DNA of 64,000 bases from Channallabes apus (lineage: Eukaryota > Chordata > Actinopteri > Siluriformes > Clariidae). Where the stretch lies: positions 2,042,476 through 2,106,475 of the forward strand of contig CM060121.1 of the NCBI GenBank assembly GCA_030522415.1, in the 5' to 3' direction. Each line of letters opens with the position of its first letter. Positions within the stretch are counted from its first letter, which is position 1. Of this stretch, positions 1-11,035 are shown piece by piece. A program made the translations under genes and the position numbers. The notes beneath the pieces were generated by a model, which ran no database searches, was not told the DNA's origin, and worked only from the letters and a program-made list of their open reading frames with translations.

Positions 1-15
1 TTTGTGCTACATATT

Positions 16-146
16 CATTCATTCATTCATTTTCTATACCGCTTAATCCTGTGTTCAGGGTCGCGGGAGACCTGGAGCCTATCCCAGGAGACTTCGGGCA
101 CTAGGCGGGGTACACCCTGGACAGGGTGCCAATCCATCGCAGGGCA
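16..146 (-). mobile_element. 5'-truncated DANA-type SINE with 13-bp target duplication
   Basis: The segment matches the 3' third of the long SINE found at 5342, 13546, 51530 and 58510, read on the minus strand, and ends in the (GAAT)n tail seen here as ATTC repeats. It is flanked by a perfect 13-bp direct repeat, TGTGCTACATATT, at 3-15 and 147-159. Truncation at the 5' end plus a long target duplication is what LINE-driven insertion produces. The perfect repeat suggests recent insertion. Confidence 0.9.
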
Positions 147-266
147 TGTGCTACATATTATATTCCAAAATTGAAAATAAAAAGGCTCTGGACAAGTCCC
201 GCCCCCTCCAGCCAAATCTGGCCAATCATAGGGATCATAGTGCAGCCAATCATACAATCGTAGTGC

Positions 267-1690
267 AGTGCAGGCATGGCGTGGCTAAAGGTAACAGCTC
301 TAAAATAAAAACGGTTGTTTTGTGGGTGTGTCTAAAAGTAACAGCTTTTGTGGGCGTGGCTAAAAGTAACAGATCTTAAAGTGTTTTGTGGGTGTGGCTA
401 AAAGTAACAGCTTTTTTTATGGGCGTGGCTAAAGGTAACAGCTCTTAAAAGAAACAAGTGTTTTGTGGGTGTGGCTAAAAGTAACAGATCTTAGTGTTTT
501 GTGGGTGTGGCTAAAAGTAACAGCTTTTGTGGGTGTGGCTAAAAGGAACAGATCTTAGTGTTTTGTGGGTGTGGCCAAAAGTAACAGCTTTTTTATGGGT
601 GTGGCTAAAGGTAACAGCTCTTAAAAAAAAAGGTGTTTTGTGGGTGTGGCTAAAAGTAACAGCTTTTGTGGGTGTGGCTAAAAGTAACAGCTCTTAAAAG
701 AAACAAGTGTTTTGTGGGTGTGGCTAAAAGTAACAGATCTTAAAGTGTTTTGTGGGTGTGACTAAAAGTAACAGCTCTTAAAAGAAACAAGTGTTTTGTG
801 GGTGTGACTAAAAGTAACAGCTTTTGTGGGCGTGGCTAAAAGTAACAGCTTTTTTTATGGGCGTGGCTAAAGGTAACAGCTCTTAAAAGAAACAAGTGTT
901 TTGTGGGTGTGACTAAAAGTAACAGCTTTTGTGGGCGTGGCTAAAAGTAACAGCTTTTTTTATGGGCGTGGCTAAAGGTAACAGCTCTTAAAAGAAACAG
1001 GTGTTTTGTGGGTGTGACTAAAAGTAACAGCTTTTGTGGGCGTGGCTAAAAGTAACAGATCTTAAAGTGTTTTGTGGGCGTGGCTAAAAGTAACAGCTTT
1101 TTTTAAATGGGCGTGGCTAAAGGTAACAGCTCTTAAAAGAAACAGGTGTTTTGTAGGTGTGGCTAAAAGTAACAGCTTTTGTGGGTGTGGCTAAAAGTAA
1201 CAGCATTTTTTATGGGCGTGGCTAAAGGTAACAGCTCTTAAAAGAAACAGGTGTTTTGTGGGCGTGGCTAAAAGTAACAGCTCTTAAAAGAAACAAGTGT
1301 TTTGTGGGTGTGACTAAAAGTAACAGCTTTTGTGGGCGTGGCTAAAAGTAACAGACCTTAAAGTGTTTTGTGAGTGTGGCTAAAAGTAACAGCTTTTTTT
1401 ATGGGAGTGGCTAAAGCTAACAGCTCTTAAATGAAACAGGTTTTTGTGGGTGTGGCTAAAATGAACAGCTTTTTTATGGGTGTGGCTAAATGTAACCTCT
1501 TAAAATGATCTGCTTTTTTGTAGACGTGGCTAAAAGTAACAGCTGTTAATAGAAGCAGCTTTTTGTGGGCGTGGCTAAAATGAGCTCTTTAAATTCATGA
1601 CTTTTTCTCTACATGACTAAAGGAATTATTGTGGGCGTGGCAAAAGGTAGCAGTACTCTTGTGGGCGTGGCTAAAGGTAACATATAGGTG
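267..1690. repeat. GT/GC-box minisatellite, about 1.4 kb
   Basis: More than 30 tandem copies of a core GGGYGTGGCTAAAAGTAACAG alternate with linkers such as CTCTTAAAAGAAACAAGTG and CTTTTTTTATG. The copies group into higher-order units of roughly 45-100 bp, and they degrade towards 1450-1690. The core carries GGGTGTGGC or GGGCGTGGC, the CACCC/GT-box motif bound by KLF and Sp factors. Copy number polymorphism is likely. No coding potential is apparent. Confidence 0.92.
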
Positions 1691-2702
1691 GGCATGTCCC
1701 TCTTCTTTGGGTTTGTAAGCTCTTGCAGTGAGAGCAGGGCTCAGAGCAGCATGTTTTGTGCCTTATTTGACAGAAGACAGAACGAAATATATGTGTGTGT
1801 GTGTGTGTGATGTTGCTTTGATTGGATTCGAGCATGCGCCGTGGTATTACAGATTTGATTTCAGATCTGGCTCTGAGTCAAGCTGCTGCGTTTCGGGATG
1901 CGCTTGGCATTTGTAAAAAAGGAATAATATTTCTGAGCACGGCTGTTGTTAGGAGGATAAAAATGGATTATTAATGATAGTGTATTCCCGCCCAGAGCAG
2001 CTCGCTGCTTTATTTTCTTGGCCCAGGGCCTGGGCTTTTTGCCTCTACTTCGCCTTTGCCACAGCTTTCTTTGTACCGTCGTCCTTCTTGTTGCTGGATT
2101 TGTATTTTTTTTTAAGCCGGGTATTTATTTAGTCCTATTTATGGCTTTATGCGAAGATGTCTTGCAGGGTGCATTGATTATTTTTAACAACATTTCGTGT
2201 CCCAAGGCAGTTTGATAATTACAGCTTATGTTACTACGCTTGACGCTAGGTTTATCCAGATTTTAGCCGAGCAGCTCGAGATTAGGGCGACGGTACTGTA
2301 ACACCCTGACCGGACACGCTCACTTCGTTACACACACTTTCAGATTAAATGTGACATGTTGCCTGGATTTGGATTTCCTCTGCTGGAAAGTTAATAGAAA
2401 TTCAAAAACACAACATTAGTAAAGATACTTTATTACTGCAAGAACCTTGTCAGGAACTCTGGTCGGGTTTCATTTATTTGGCACAACTATGTTAGGACCT
2501 GTTCAGGCACGTTCTCCCTGGAAGAATCTTTTCAGGAGCTTTTCTCAGACCCAAGGATTATTCTGGAACTTCTGGCCTGTTCTCAAACCTACTCAAAAAA
2601 TTTTTCAATTACTCAGAGCACTTTATGTTTAAACCACATGAACCTTCACAGAGGTGCAGAACTGAAAAGCATTTTCACAATTTTTATACAGTTATTAAAG
2701 TG
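1691..2702. other. intronic sequence, only a short (TG)n
   Basis: Unique-looking intronic DNA. It holds a (TG)8 tract at 1792-1808. From 2430 onwards, loose repeats of TTCAGGAAC-like words appear that continue to about 3320. No gene or intact mobile element is seen. Confidence 0.6.
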
Positions 2703-3035
2703 AGTTTTTAGTATGGTTGTCTTGCACCTCCAGGGTCAGGGGTTCGAATCTTGTCTCTGGTTTGTGAGTTTGTGGAGTTTGCAAGTTCTCCCTGTGCTTT
2801 GTGGGTCTCCACTGGTTACACTGGTTTATCATATCATGGCATTGTTGGCTGATTCGGCGTTTCCAAATTGCCTGCAGTGTGTGATTGAGTGTGTGTTTGC
2901 CTATGAGGTGGCACTAAAGGTTCTCATCAAACTTAACTTCCCTTAGAGCAATGAACACTGGTGTAAAGTTGTAAGTCACTGGGGCCAACTATTGCTTAGC
3001 AACGTTGGCTTGAATAGATGGATGGATGGATGGAT
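2703..3035 (+). mobile_element. diverged SINE of the DANA-like group
   Basis: It shares with the other SINE copies the head TTGCACCTCCAGGGT, a B-box-like GGTTCGAATC, the central TGGAGTTTGCAAGTTCTC and a TGATTGAGTGTGTG stretch. The 3' part differs and ends in GGATGGATGGATGG, so it may be an older sister family. Many point changes mark it as old. Confidence 0.7.
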
Positions 3036-3039
3036 GGTA

Positions 3040-3688
3040 GGACAGAAAGTATATTTGGAATATTTCAATCACAGATACCATTCCAGGGCCTCCAGAACCT
3101 CTTAAGAGACATATTTCCAGTACACATGGCTTTTTAGGAACATTTCAGGACATTAATGGTACAAGTGTATTTTTTTTGTGGGAATTTAATCTACTAAGAG
3201 AACTTCAGTCATGATTCAACCACAAGAACCTTCACAAGATCCCAGACACTTTTCTCAAAAACTTTTTTTGGTTTTTGGTGCACAGGCCATTTCAGGAACC
3301 TTATCAAGACCTTAATCCCTGTTCCTACTGCACGTATTTTCTTTTTTTTTATGGATTGTTTTACAGTTCCTAAGGAACCTTAAGCATGTTATGGATTGTT
3401 CACCACAGAATTTCGCTTCATGAAACATGTAACATTTAACAAAGGTTAAATTAAAATCTCTCAAATGGGACCGGCACCGCACACAATTTATGGGTTTTAA
3501 AGGATGTGGCAACCCATCGAAGCAGGGTTTGAACCCAAAATGCCTAGAGCTTTATCCGCTTACGCCAATACTCCCACAGTATATTTAATGTACTGTATTC
3601 GTTTAAAAACAGTTCCCTTAAATGCCACTCGAGCACACGACTTTGGTCTATTTGGCTCAGTCGTCTTATTATCTGCGTTAAACAGGCC
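3040..3688. other. intronic sequence with degenerate AGAACCTT words
   Basis: The sequence up to about 3320 repeats words like CAGGAACCTT and AAGAC at loose spacing, which may be the relic of a short tandem repeat. The rest shows nothing recognisable. An open frame that runs from 3504 into the following transposon is chance. Confidence 0.5.
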
Positions 3689-4039
3689 GTTATCTATGGA
3701 GCGATATCGTGGACAATATTCAAATGCAATTGCAAATTGCATTTGCAATTGCGTTTCCCATATGTGGACGCACAAAGTGAGCCATAATTCAAATGCAATT
3801 GCAAACTTTGCATTACCGTTTGCTGTTTTGCCTTCGCAAGCGCACACTGACTGCCAAATTTCAAATGAAAAAACAAAGTCCATTTGCATTTGCATTTCCA
3901 ACACGTTACACAGAAACTTGTCAATCAGCGTCAGGGGCGGGTCTATACTGTGGGGCGGGATTGTATGGGGAGTGACGTCACTCGCAGTCGCCGACCAAGA
4001 GGGGGATATTTGAGCACTGGAGGTGAACCGAGATTATCT

Positions 4040-5328
4040 CATTTGTTTATCAAGAAATAAACACACAAAAATGACAAATCGCATATTTTCTTGCTCCGGA
4101 GTGGACAGAGAAGTTTTTACAAATAAAAATATTTTTAGATCTTCTCCTGTTACAGCCTGCTGGAGCTAAATCTTTCAGAAACGCTGCATACCGGCGCTTT
4201 ATACCGATGGAGTCACTAAGGGACCGTCTAAAAAGTGCATGACCAAGACCCAAGCGTTTATTTCCAGAAGAATACACAAGATTACAGAGAAATACCTCAC
4301 AGGACATCAAACATATTACACTGTTAGGCTACAGTATGGATTATTTGTTTTTTTTTCTGTTTGTTTAATTGATTTATAATTATTTTAATGTACATTTTCA
4401 AATAAATGATTACACAGACAATTCTTGTGGCAATAAAACAGATAATTTGTTAAATGAGAGTCGGGGTGTTTTTTATTATTAAAATAATAATAATTGTAAA
4501 GCTATGTATGAAAATGAATGCACTTTGGTACAGTCTATTATGAGTTGCAAAAAAATTACAATTAAATCAACTAAATTCAATAATTTCTTTCCTATAGAAA
4601 TTTCAAATGTAAAACCACCTGTACTATAATACACTCTACCCTTGCTCATAACTACAACCCTTCCCTTTGCAATATTCAGTTTGATATTAATTCAGTTGTT
4701 AATTTTTAAAATAAATTATTTGCAAAAAAAGAAAAATTTAATCAAACTTAATGAGAAAAAGGTTGTAGTTATTAGCAGTGATAGAGTGGGTTATAGTACA
4801 ACTGGTTTTACACGTGTAATCCACATAATGAAAAAGCTATTGATTTTTTTTGTAATGTTATGCACTAAAATGCCTCCCTGCCAGGGATTGTCCCCCCAAC
4901 ATAACCTCAAATATAATATCAAATACATAATATCAAATATTATATTACAACGTAAATTAATAGGTTTATGATTTACAAATTGCACCAAACGAATTTGATT
5001 ATAAAATAAGCTACTGTATATAAAAAAACACATGTAGTATAGGGAAAAATATATTAATTATATATTTTTTCATATACATGCATATTTTTATATTTCCTAT
5101 TTATAATAAAAATTGCTTCGTGTAATTTTTCATTATAAACAATATTTGTTTAGTGTAAACATTTTTGTATTACATGACAAACCCCTGCAAAATAAATGTG
5201 CCACAAAATAAACATTATATGAGAATTTGTATTATGTGTCTTAATTTCCATGTATTAATGTGCCACGTGCTTAGGGTTAATTATAATAGTAATAATATAT
5301 TTGATAATACTCATATAATATATTTGAT
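4040..5328. other. AT-rich interior of the inverted-repeat element
   Basis: This stretch separates the left inverted repeat from the inserted SINE. It is strongly AT-rich after 4330, with several AATAAA signals (4057, 4401, 4433). The part 4080-4330 is richer in GC and could be a captured gene fragment, but I recognise no protein. Confidence 0.5.
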
Positions 5329-5341
5329 AATAATAATATGA

Positions 5342-5914
5342 GGGGGCGGCACGGTGGTTAGCACTGTCGCCTTGCACCTCCAGGGTCCGGGTTCGATTCC
5401 CCGGCCAGGCTCGATTCCCGTCTCTGTGTGCATGGAGTTTGCATGTTCTCCCCGTGCTTGGTGGGTTTCCTCCGGGTACTCCGGTTTCCTCCCACAGTCC
5501 AAAGATATGTAGGTTAGGCTAATTGGCGTTCCTAAAATTGCCCGTAGTGTGTGATTGGGTGTGTGTATGTGTGTGTGCCCTGCGATGGATTGGCACCCTG
5601 TCCAGGGTGTACCCCGCCTAGTGCCCGAAGTCTCCTGGGATAGGCTCCAGGCCCCCCGCAACCCTGAACACAGGATTAAGCGGTATAGAAGATGAATGAA
5701 TGAATAAAAAAAATTTTTTTAATGAATTATTTAATAATTATGACTCTGTGTGTGATTGGGTGTGTGATTGGGTGTGTGTATGTGTGTGTGCCCTGCGATG
5801 GATTGGCACCCTGTCCAGGGTGTACCCCGCCTAGTGCCCGAAGTCTCCTGGGATAGGCTCCAGGTCCCCGCGACCCTGAACACAGGATTAAGCGGTATAG
5901 AAGATGAATGAATG
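5342..5914 (+). mobile_element. dimeric DANA-type SINE inside one target duplication
   Basis: A full-length SINE (5342-5698) has a tRNA-like head with B-box-like GGGTTCGATTCCC, the conserved central block GTTTGCATGTTCTCCCCGTG and TTTCCTCCGGGTACTCCGG, a TG-rich stretch and a (GAAT)n tail. A 45-bp AT-rich spacer follows, then a second copy of only the 3' part (5746-5914). The 13-bp direct repeat AATAATAATATGA flanks the whole pair (5329-5341 and 5915-5927). The central block is that of the DANA/mermaid (MetaSINE-like) group. Confidence 0.88.
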
Positions 5915-6486
5915 AATAATAATATGAATTTTTGATTGTGATGTCCTAATATATTTGACAGAGATTTTGTGGGGGTGCAATCAGTGGCAGGGGGGCATTT
6001 TAGCGCAAAACACCAACTTTACCGCGGTTCACCTCCATCGCTCAAATATCCCCCTTTTGGTCGGCGACTGCGAGTGACGTCACTCCCCATACAATCCCGC
6101 CCCACAGTATAGACCCGCCCCTGACGCTGATTGACAGGTTTCTGTGTAACGTGTTGGAAATGCAATTGCAAATGGATTAGCGATTGCGTTTGAATTTTGG
6201 CCGGTTTGACGCGCGGCGCAGAGAAAGTGAAAAAGCAAACGTGGTGATTGATTTTGCTGTTTAAATATGACAGGTTCATGACGTGTAAGACCTGGCAAAT
6301 ACAAATGCAAATGGACTTTGTTTTTTCATTTGAAATTTGGCAGTCAGTGTGCGCTCGCAAAGGCGAATCAGCAAACGGTAATGCAAAGTTTGCAATTGCA
6401 TTTGAATTATGGCTCACTTTGTGCGTCCACATATGGGAAACGCAATTGCATTTGAATATTGTCCGCGATATCGCTCCATAGTTATC

Positions 6487-8011
6487 ACACACAGCCGAGT
6501 AACTGCGTCGTAATTCTGGGAAGCCATTAGGGTCAAATTTGGACATATGATTAATTTGCGTTTTAGAAAATAGTAATGCGTTAAAATTTCTAGATTAATT
6601 ATGTGTTAACATGTTAATATTGACAGCACTGGTTTAAAGGCGTGACGGACGCGTGTGGACGAGTTACTGAGAGCTTGCAGCAATCCTGCGCTCTGTGAGA
6701 CGCGAACATCCTCCCTGTCCTTGTCCTGCTTTTTAGCAAACCACATGACTACAGCAGAAAATAGCTCGGATTGAGACCATCTCTCGGACCTGAGTGTGAT
6801 TGCTGTGCTCTCACCTGCCTAAAGATCTGCACCCAGGTGGAGAGCACACCAAGGTTCTGTACTGTATATCTAAAAGCACATTGGAGGTCAGATGGACTTT
6901 TTTTTTTCTCAAACAGCCGAAATGCTTTTGAAAATAAATAAAGAAATGAATCTCATTAGCAGTCGAGGGTAAAAAAAAAAGAAACTGATGCGACGGTTTG
7001 TTCAATCAGCCTTACACAGCGACTCAGTGGCATGCAATAGAAGGACCCCAGGAGCCTCATGGAGGACAAGGATGCTTTTGCTTAAAAAAAAAAGTTTTTT
7101 TTAACACATAAACAGAAAAGCACCCCACGGATTTCGAAGACAAATTGGATATATGGAGAGAGATGCGTGCCTGTGTGTGTCATGGTTAGAATAAAAATAT
7201 TCAACTTAAGCACGAGTTCTTGTCCTTGAAGCCTCAGCAGTCTGGTAGGGGGGAGAAAAAAAAACTTCCCAAAATACTCCCAGGCTGTGGGTCCACGGGG
7301 AGCTCTCGAGGAGACCGCTCTGGTTGTCAGTTCTCTCCTTCAGAGGACACGATTTCCTGAAACTTGCACACTTTATCACTCGAGTTTCAGAGTGTCAGTC
7401 TGTCATCTGCCAGGGAAGATCATGTAACTGCGAGCACCAGAGCTGTTTGAACAAACTGTAAAGAAAAAAATGGGGGGGAAAAAATTCATCTTTGTTTGAC
7501 TTTTTACAATTTTTTTCATTCAATTTGTCCTAAACATTTGCTAGACGTTTGTGCTTTTCTGTTTTAACACGACTCTGGTCTTTTCTTTCCCAGTCGAGGC
7601 TAATAACTTTCTGTATTCATTAAGCAATTATGCTTTTTTATTCTTTCATAGACTCGAATCGTTTAAAAAATTTGACAGCAGCTGTGTGTTCGTCTTAATA
7701 GCTTTTGCACCACAATCATCCCTATTATTCCATCGATGAGACCGCGGCGCTTGACGCTAATCGTTTCGTTGTCCAGCCAGTGACGGATTTTAGATGTTAT
7801 CCCTCACGTCTAATTTAACGACAGACTCTATTATCGCCGAACATCTCCGGGAATTCATCTGACTCGTAACCGGATTTCAGTAAAGCTGCTAGTGAATGGA
7901 ATCGGCCTCTTATTGCCGCTCGCGTCCCAATAACTGCGCTGTTCATCATCAGCTCAATTGCGTCCATCTGCTCGATGCGTGGTCGGGGTGTTCTCTCTTC
8001 TCGAAACCACA
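6487..8011. other. intronic sequence without recognised features
   Basis: Moderate GC, several A-runs (6970, 7084, 7256) and no SINE or transposon that I can identify. There are short open frames at chance length only. Confidence 0.5.
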
Positions 8012-8205
8012 GGGCCAGGTGTAGCTCAGTGGTTAAGGCATTGGACTACAGTTCGGAAGATCCCAGGTTCAAACCCCACAACCACCAAGTTGCCACTGTT
8101 GGGCCCTTGAGCAAGGCCCTTAACCCTCAACTGCTCAGATGTGTAATGAGATAAAAATGTAAGTCGCTCTGGATAAGAGCGTCTGCCTAAATGCCTAAAT
8201 GTAAA
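8012..8205 (+). mobile_element. tRNA-derived SINE, common teleost type
   Basis: The head GGTGTAGCTCAGTGGTTAAG is an A-box and GGTTCAAACCC is a B-box, as in a tRNA gene. The body GGGCCCTTGAGCAAGGCCCT and the tail GTCGCTCTGGATAAGAGCGT then CTGCCTAAATG are the signature of a very common fish SINE. The copy is complete and little mutated. It is a retroposon and not a tRNA gene because no cloverleaf closes. It abuts the left side of the piggyBac remnant. Confidence 0.88.
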
Positions 8206-8705
8206 ACCAAGGGGGCGGATGATATGAAAACACTCATGCCGTGGTGAAGATTAGAAACGGTTTAGTTTTTCGATCTTTACGCATTTTGGGCCACGAGTAT
8301 GAGTTACGTCTAAAAAAATACCAAATATACACTTTCACGCCAAACAACACATGAGACAATTGGTGTGTAGAATGATTGACAGTTGCTGTATGTAGTAACT
8401 CTGTAGTAACTGTTCTACAATAATACGTGACCAAAATGAATGCAGCTGTTTCCATTTTTTAGGAAAAAAATATTATGCGTGATTAGTAAGTTTTGTGAAA
8501 ATAAAAGTAGCTGAAATAAGGCCATGAAACTCATACAGACAATTTGTTCACAAGACATTGTTTCACAAGGGCTGCTGGACTAGTGTTATTGCTTCAAAAT
8601 GATGTGGAAATGATCTTGTTTACTTGCTCACAGAAAACAATATAGTGATTAACATAACATATATATATATTATATATTATATTATAATATAGAAAAGAAC
8701 AACAG

Positions 8706-9703
8706 CTACACATCGTCGTGCCACTCCAGGAAACAGTTCCTTTTGACCTGAACACACAAGTGAACATCACAGGCCTTGCATTTCCAAGGAGTGTCCAGCC
8801 TCTTACCATGCTTTGCTTTGCAACTAGTTCTTCCATAAACTCCTTGTGGTTCATGGTGCCATAAAGCTCTTTGTGTACAATGAAAGCATTGGTGGCAACA
8901 ATGTCCAAGAAGTGGAGAAATAGCTTTCTGTACCACTTCATTGTTTTGTGCTGTGTGGTGTACAGTAGTACTGGATCAGCTGATCAGACAGATCAACACC
9001 CCCCATGTGCTGGTTGTAGGTAGTCACTGGTGCAGGACATGGAAAACTCATTGTCCTCCATCCAGTTTGGGTTTTCACCCTTCTCTGCACAGTGTGTCCT
9101 GTATAGGCAGCGTGGATGGTTATGCATGTCATCATCAGTCTCTGTTCTCCATGACTGAGTTGGCTGCTTATCTTCTTTGGCTTTCTTTGCCACTGGTTCT
9201 GTAGTGCTGAAATAAAAAGGCCATGTTGTTTACACAAACTTTCATGAAAATGTTTTATAGTACCTTATAGTAATTACTGCAGTTGTTTAGAACAAATGAT
9301 TTTACCAATACTGTACTACAATTTTGTTCTACAATACACTACAGTTTACTATGATGCGTGTCTGTGTGTGTGTGTGTGTATATATATAATAAATCAAACT
9401 TTAGACAGATCGTAATCAGATTTTATTACGGGCTTGTAAGTAACGTACATATTTCATATTTTAACCAATTTTACTCTTGCTGGCATTTAGTATTTTCCAA
9501 ATGTACATATAAAATATAGAGCACTGATGGTGAGAATAAAAGACTTACTCGTCAGGAATTACATCCTCCGTTGAGTCCAGACGTCGTTCAAAATAAAGCC
9601 GTTCCTCGTCTGAGTCTTGCTCTTCCTCTTATGAGAAAGTAAATTCTTCATCGCTGTCCCGAACCATGTGAAGCGCTTCTTCACCCGTGTAGCGTGACAT
9701 CAT
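8706..9703 (-). pseudogene. piggyBac transposase pseudogene
   Basis: The minus strand encodes an acidic N-terminus (9703-9549: MMSRYTGEEALHMVRDSDEE, later EEEQDSDEERLYFERRLD) broken by an in-frame TAA at 9629-9631. This piece ends at a plausible donor GTAAGTC. After an acceptor at 9207-9208 the C-terminal part follows, with CPAPVTTYNQHMGGVDLSDQ, KWYRKLFLHFLDI, then the cysteine-rich end WKCKACDVHLCVQ and a stop at 8706. GGVDxxD holds the third catalytic aspartate of piggyBac transposases. About 350 central residues with the first two aspartates are gone, and frames shift at about 9000 and again near 8820. Nothing here can transpose on its own. Related to PGBD4-type domesticated genes, but no sign of domestication. 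Confidence 0.85.
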
Positions 9704-10047
9704 TCAAACGCGCAGAAACAGTAAGTAACTCTATGCTGAAGCTTGTTGTTTGATGCCATGGGGGGGTGTAGATGATTACCTGCCTCACATCAGGTCATTT
9801 CCATATGAACAGCGCGCGCGCAGGGAGGCAGGAGCGCATTAGCTGTAATGAGCCGATACAGGAGAATCTGTACCACTCCTTACTTTCATACGGATTACAT
9901 AAAAACAGATTATTGGTTAATGTAAAAGTAGACAATTCAAGCTTTCTATAGATATATTTCTCATGTGTGTGTGTGCAGTATTCGTGGAGTTTCAGTTAAT
10001 TTTAGTGACGTGTTTCAAAAAGTTTTTTGCGGAGACTGAGCCGGCTG

Positions 10048-11035
10048 TGTGAGGGTTGCCCACTAGAGGGCAGTGTTTTTACTTTGTAGTTTTGGTTCCT
10101 AGACTCAGTTTCCCAGAAGCCTCCTCGGTCAGGTGACATGGATACTCACCTGAACTGAGGAGGCTCATTAGCACTTTTATAAATACCTGTTTGTTCTGGG
10201 AAACTGGGTCGAGCATTAATTTCTGTTATGTGGGTTTTGTTTCCTTGTTTTAGTTTGATTTCATTATAGTTGGCATTTAGTTTCTGGAGCTCTTTAAGTT
10301 TGTATTTGCTTTGATTTAGTTTATGTCTCTTTGTCTCTGTGTCTCCTAGCAGGATTAGCCTCTAGGAGAATTAGCCTTTTGTGTTTACCCTTTTGTGTAA
10401 GTAACCCCCATTGCATGTTTAGCTAGTAGTCTGTTTCAATACTAATGAGGGTGATACTAACATGTCTAGATCTTAGTCTGTCTAGTCTTCGTGTCTGTCT
10501 AGTCTCATTGTCTGCTTAGCTCTTAGTCTGTTTAGGTACTAACATCTTTAGCCACTAACCTTTAGAGTTCTTAATCTGTTTCATACCTAGTCTGCTGTGT
10601 ACCTTGTCTGTTCATTCCCTTGTGTCTCAGGCTACTGGCTGATGTAGCCATTAGTCTGATTAGCTATGAGCTAGCTTAGCAGCTAATGTGCAGCTCAGCC
10701 AATAGACCTAGCCAAGCCTGTCTTGTGTTTGTTTATCCCTTGCATGTATAGTCCCATGTGTTTAGTCCTCTAGGCTGTTTAGTATGTCTTGTCTCGTCCT
10801 GTTTGTGTCCCCATGTCTGTATTGTATATGAGTTGTGTAATCCCTAGTTTTGTGTCTGGGTGTTTGAGTTCTGTTTCGTATGCTCCATGTTTTTAGCCAA
10901 CCTCCTTAGTTCATGTTCATGTTTGCTTTTTGTTTGTTTGATTATTATTAAAGACTCTTTGCGTTTCACTGCATCCCCTCTGCATCTATGCCTCAACACC
11001 CCGCCCACAGTCCAACACCATAGCAGAATGTGACA
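10048..11035 (+). mobile_element. solo LTR, Ty3/gypsy-like, with 5-bp target duplication
   Basis: The unit starts TGTGAGGGTT and ends AATGTGACA, the TG...CA ends of an LTR. GGCTG directly repeats on both sides (10043-10047 and 11036-11040). A TATA-like TTTATAAATA lies at 10177-10186 and an ATTAAAG polyadenylation-like signal at about 10947. The region between is rich in TAGTCTGTCTAG-like words. No internal retroviral region remains, so recombination between two LTRs removed it. Orientation is inferred from the TATA and polyA order. It is nested in the piggyBac remnant, so it is younger than that. Confidence 0.85.
10099..10213. repeat. imperfect inverted repeat around the LTR TATA box
   Basis: Arms CAGTTTCCCAGAA and GCCTCCTCGGTCAGGTGA on the left face TCACCTGAACTGAGGAGGC and TTCTGGGAAACTG on the right. 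The inner hairpin loops at about 10137-10146 and the TATA-like sequence lies between the inner and outer right arms. Confidence 0.75.

Larger units (their letters stand above)
3695..6480. mobile_element. unclassified DNA transposon with long terminal inverted repeats
   Basis: Left end 3695-4031 and right end 6023-6480 are inverted copies of each other, both starting TATGGAGCGATATCG from the outside. The 6-bp direct repeat GTTATC flanks them at 3689-3694 and 6481-6486, the expected target duplication (a 4-bp TTAT reading is also possible). The right repeat has about 130 bp that the left lacks, consistent with a deletion between short CATTTGCATTT repeats. Both ends are full of ATGCAATTGCAAAT-like words, include ATTTGCAT octamers and carry a perfect CRE, TGACGTCA, at 3973-3980 and 6075-6082. 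The interior is AT-rich, holds a SINE dimer and shows no transposase, so it is non-autonomous. Superfamily unknown: a 6-bp duplication occurs in Dada and Polinton elements, but the ends do not show the Polinton start. Confidence 0.75.

Noticed and set aside
267..1690. CRISPR-like regular repeats
   Set aside because: Eukaryotic context, repeats without unique spacers of constant length; it is a minisatellite.
3504..4013. 169-residue plus-strand frame and its partner at 6019-6546
   Set aside because: They are the two inverted ends of the same transposon read in opposite directions; the similarity reflects the inverted repeat and not a protein family.
8012..8205. tRNA gene
   Set aside because: A and B boxes are present but the sequence continues into a standard SINE body and no acceptor stem closes; the same holds for 27259-27416.
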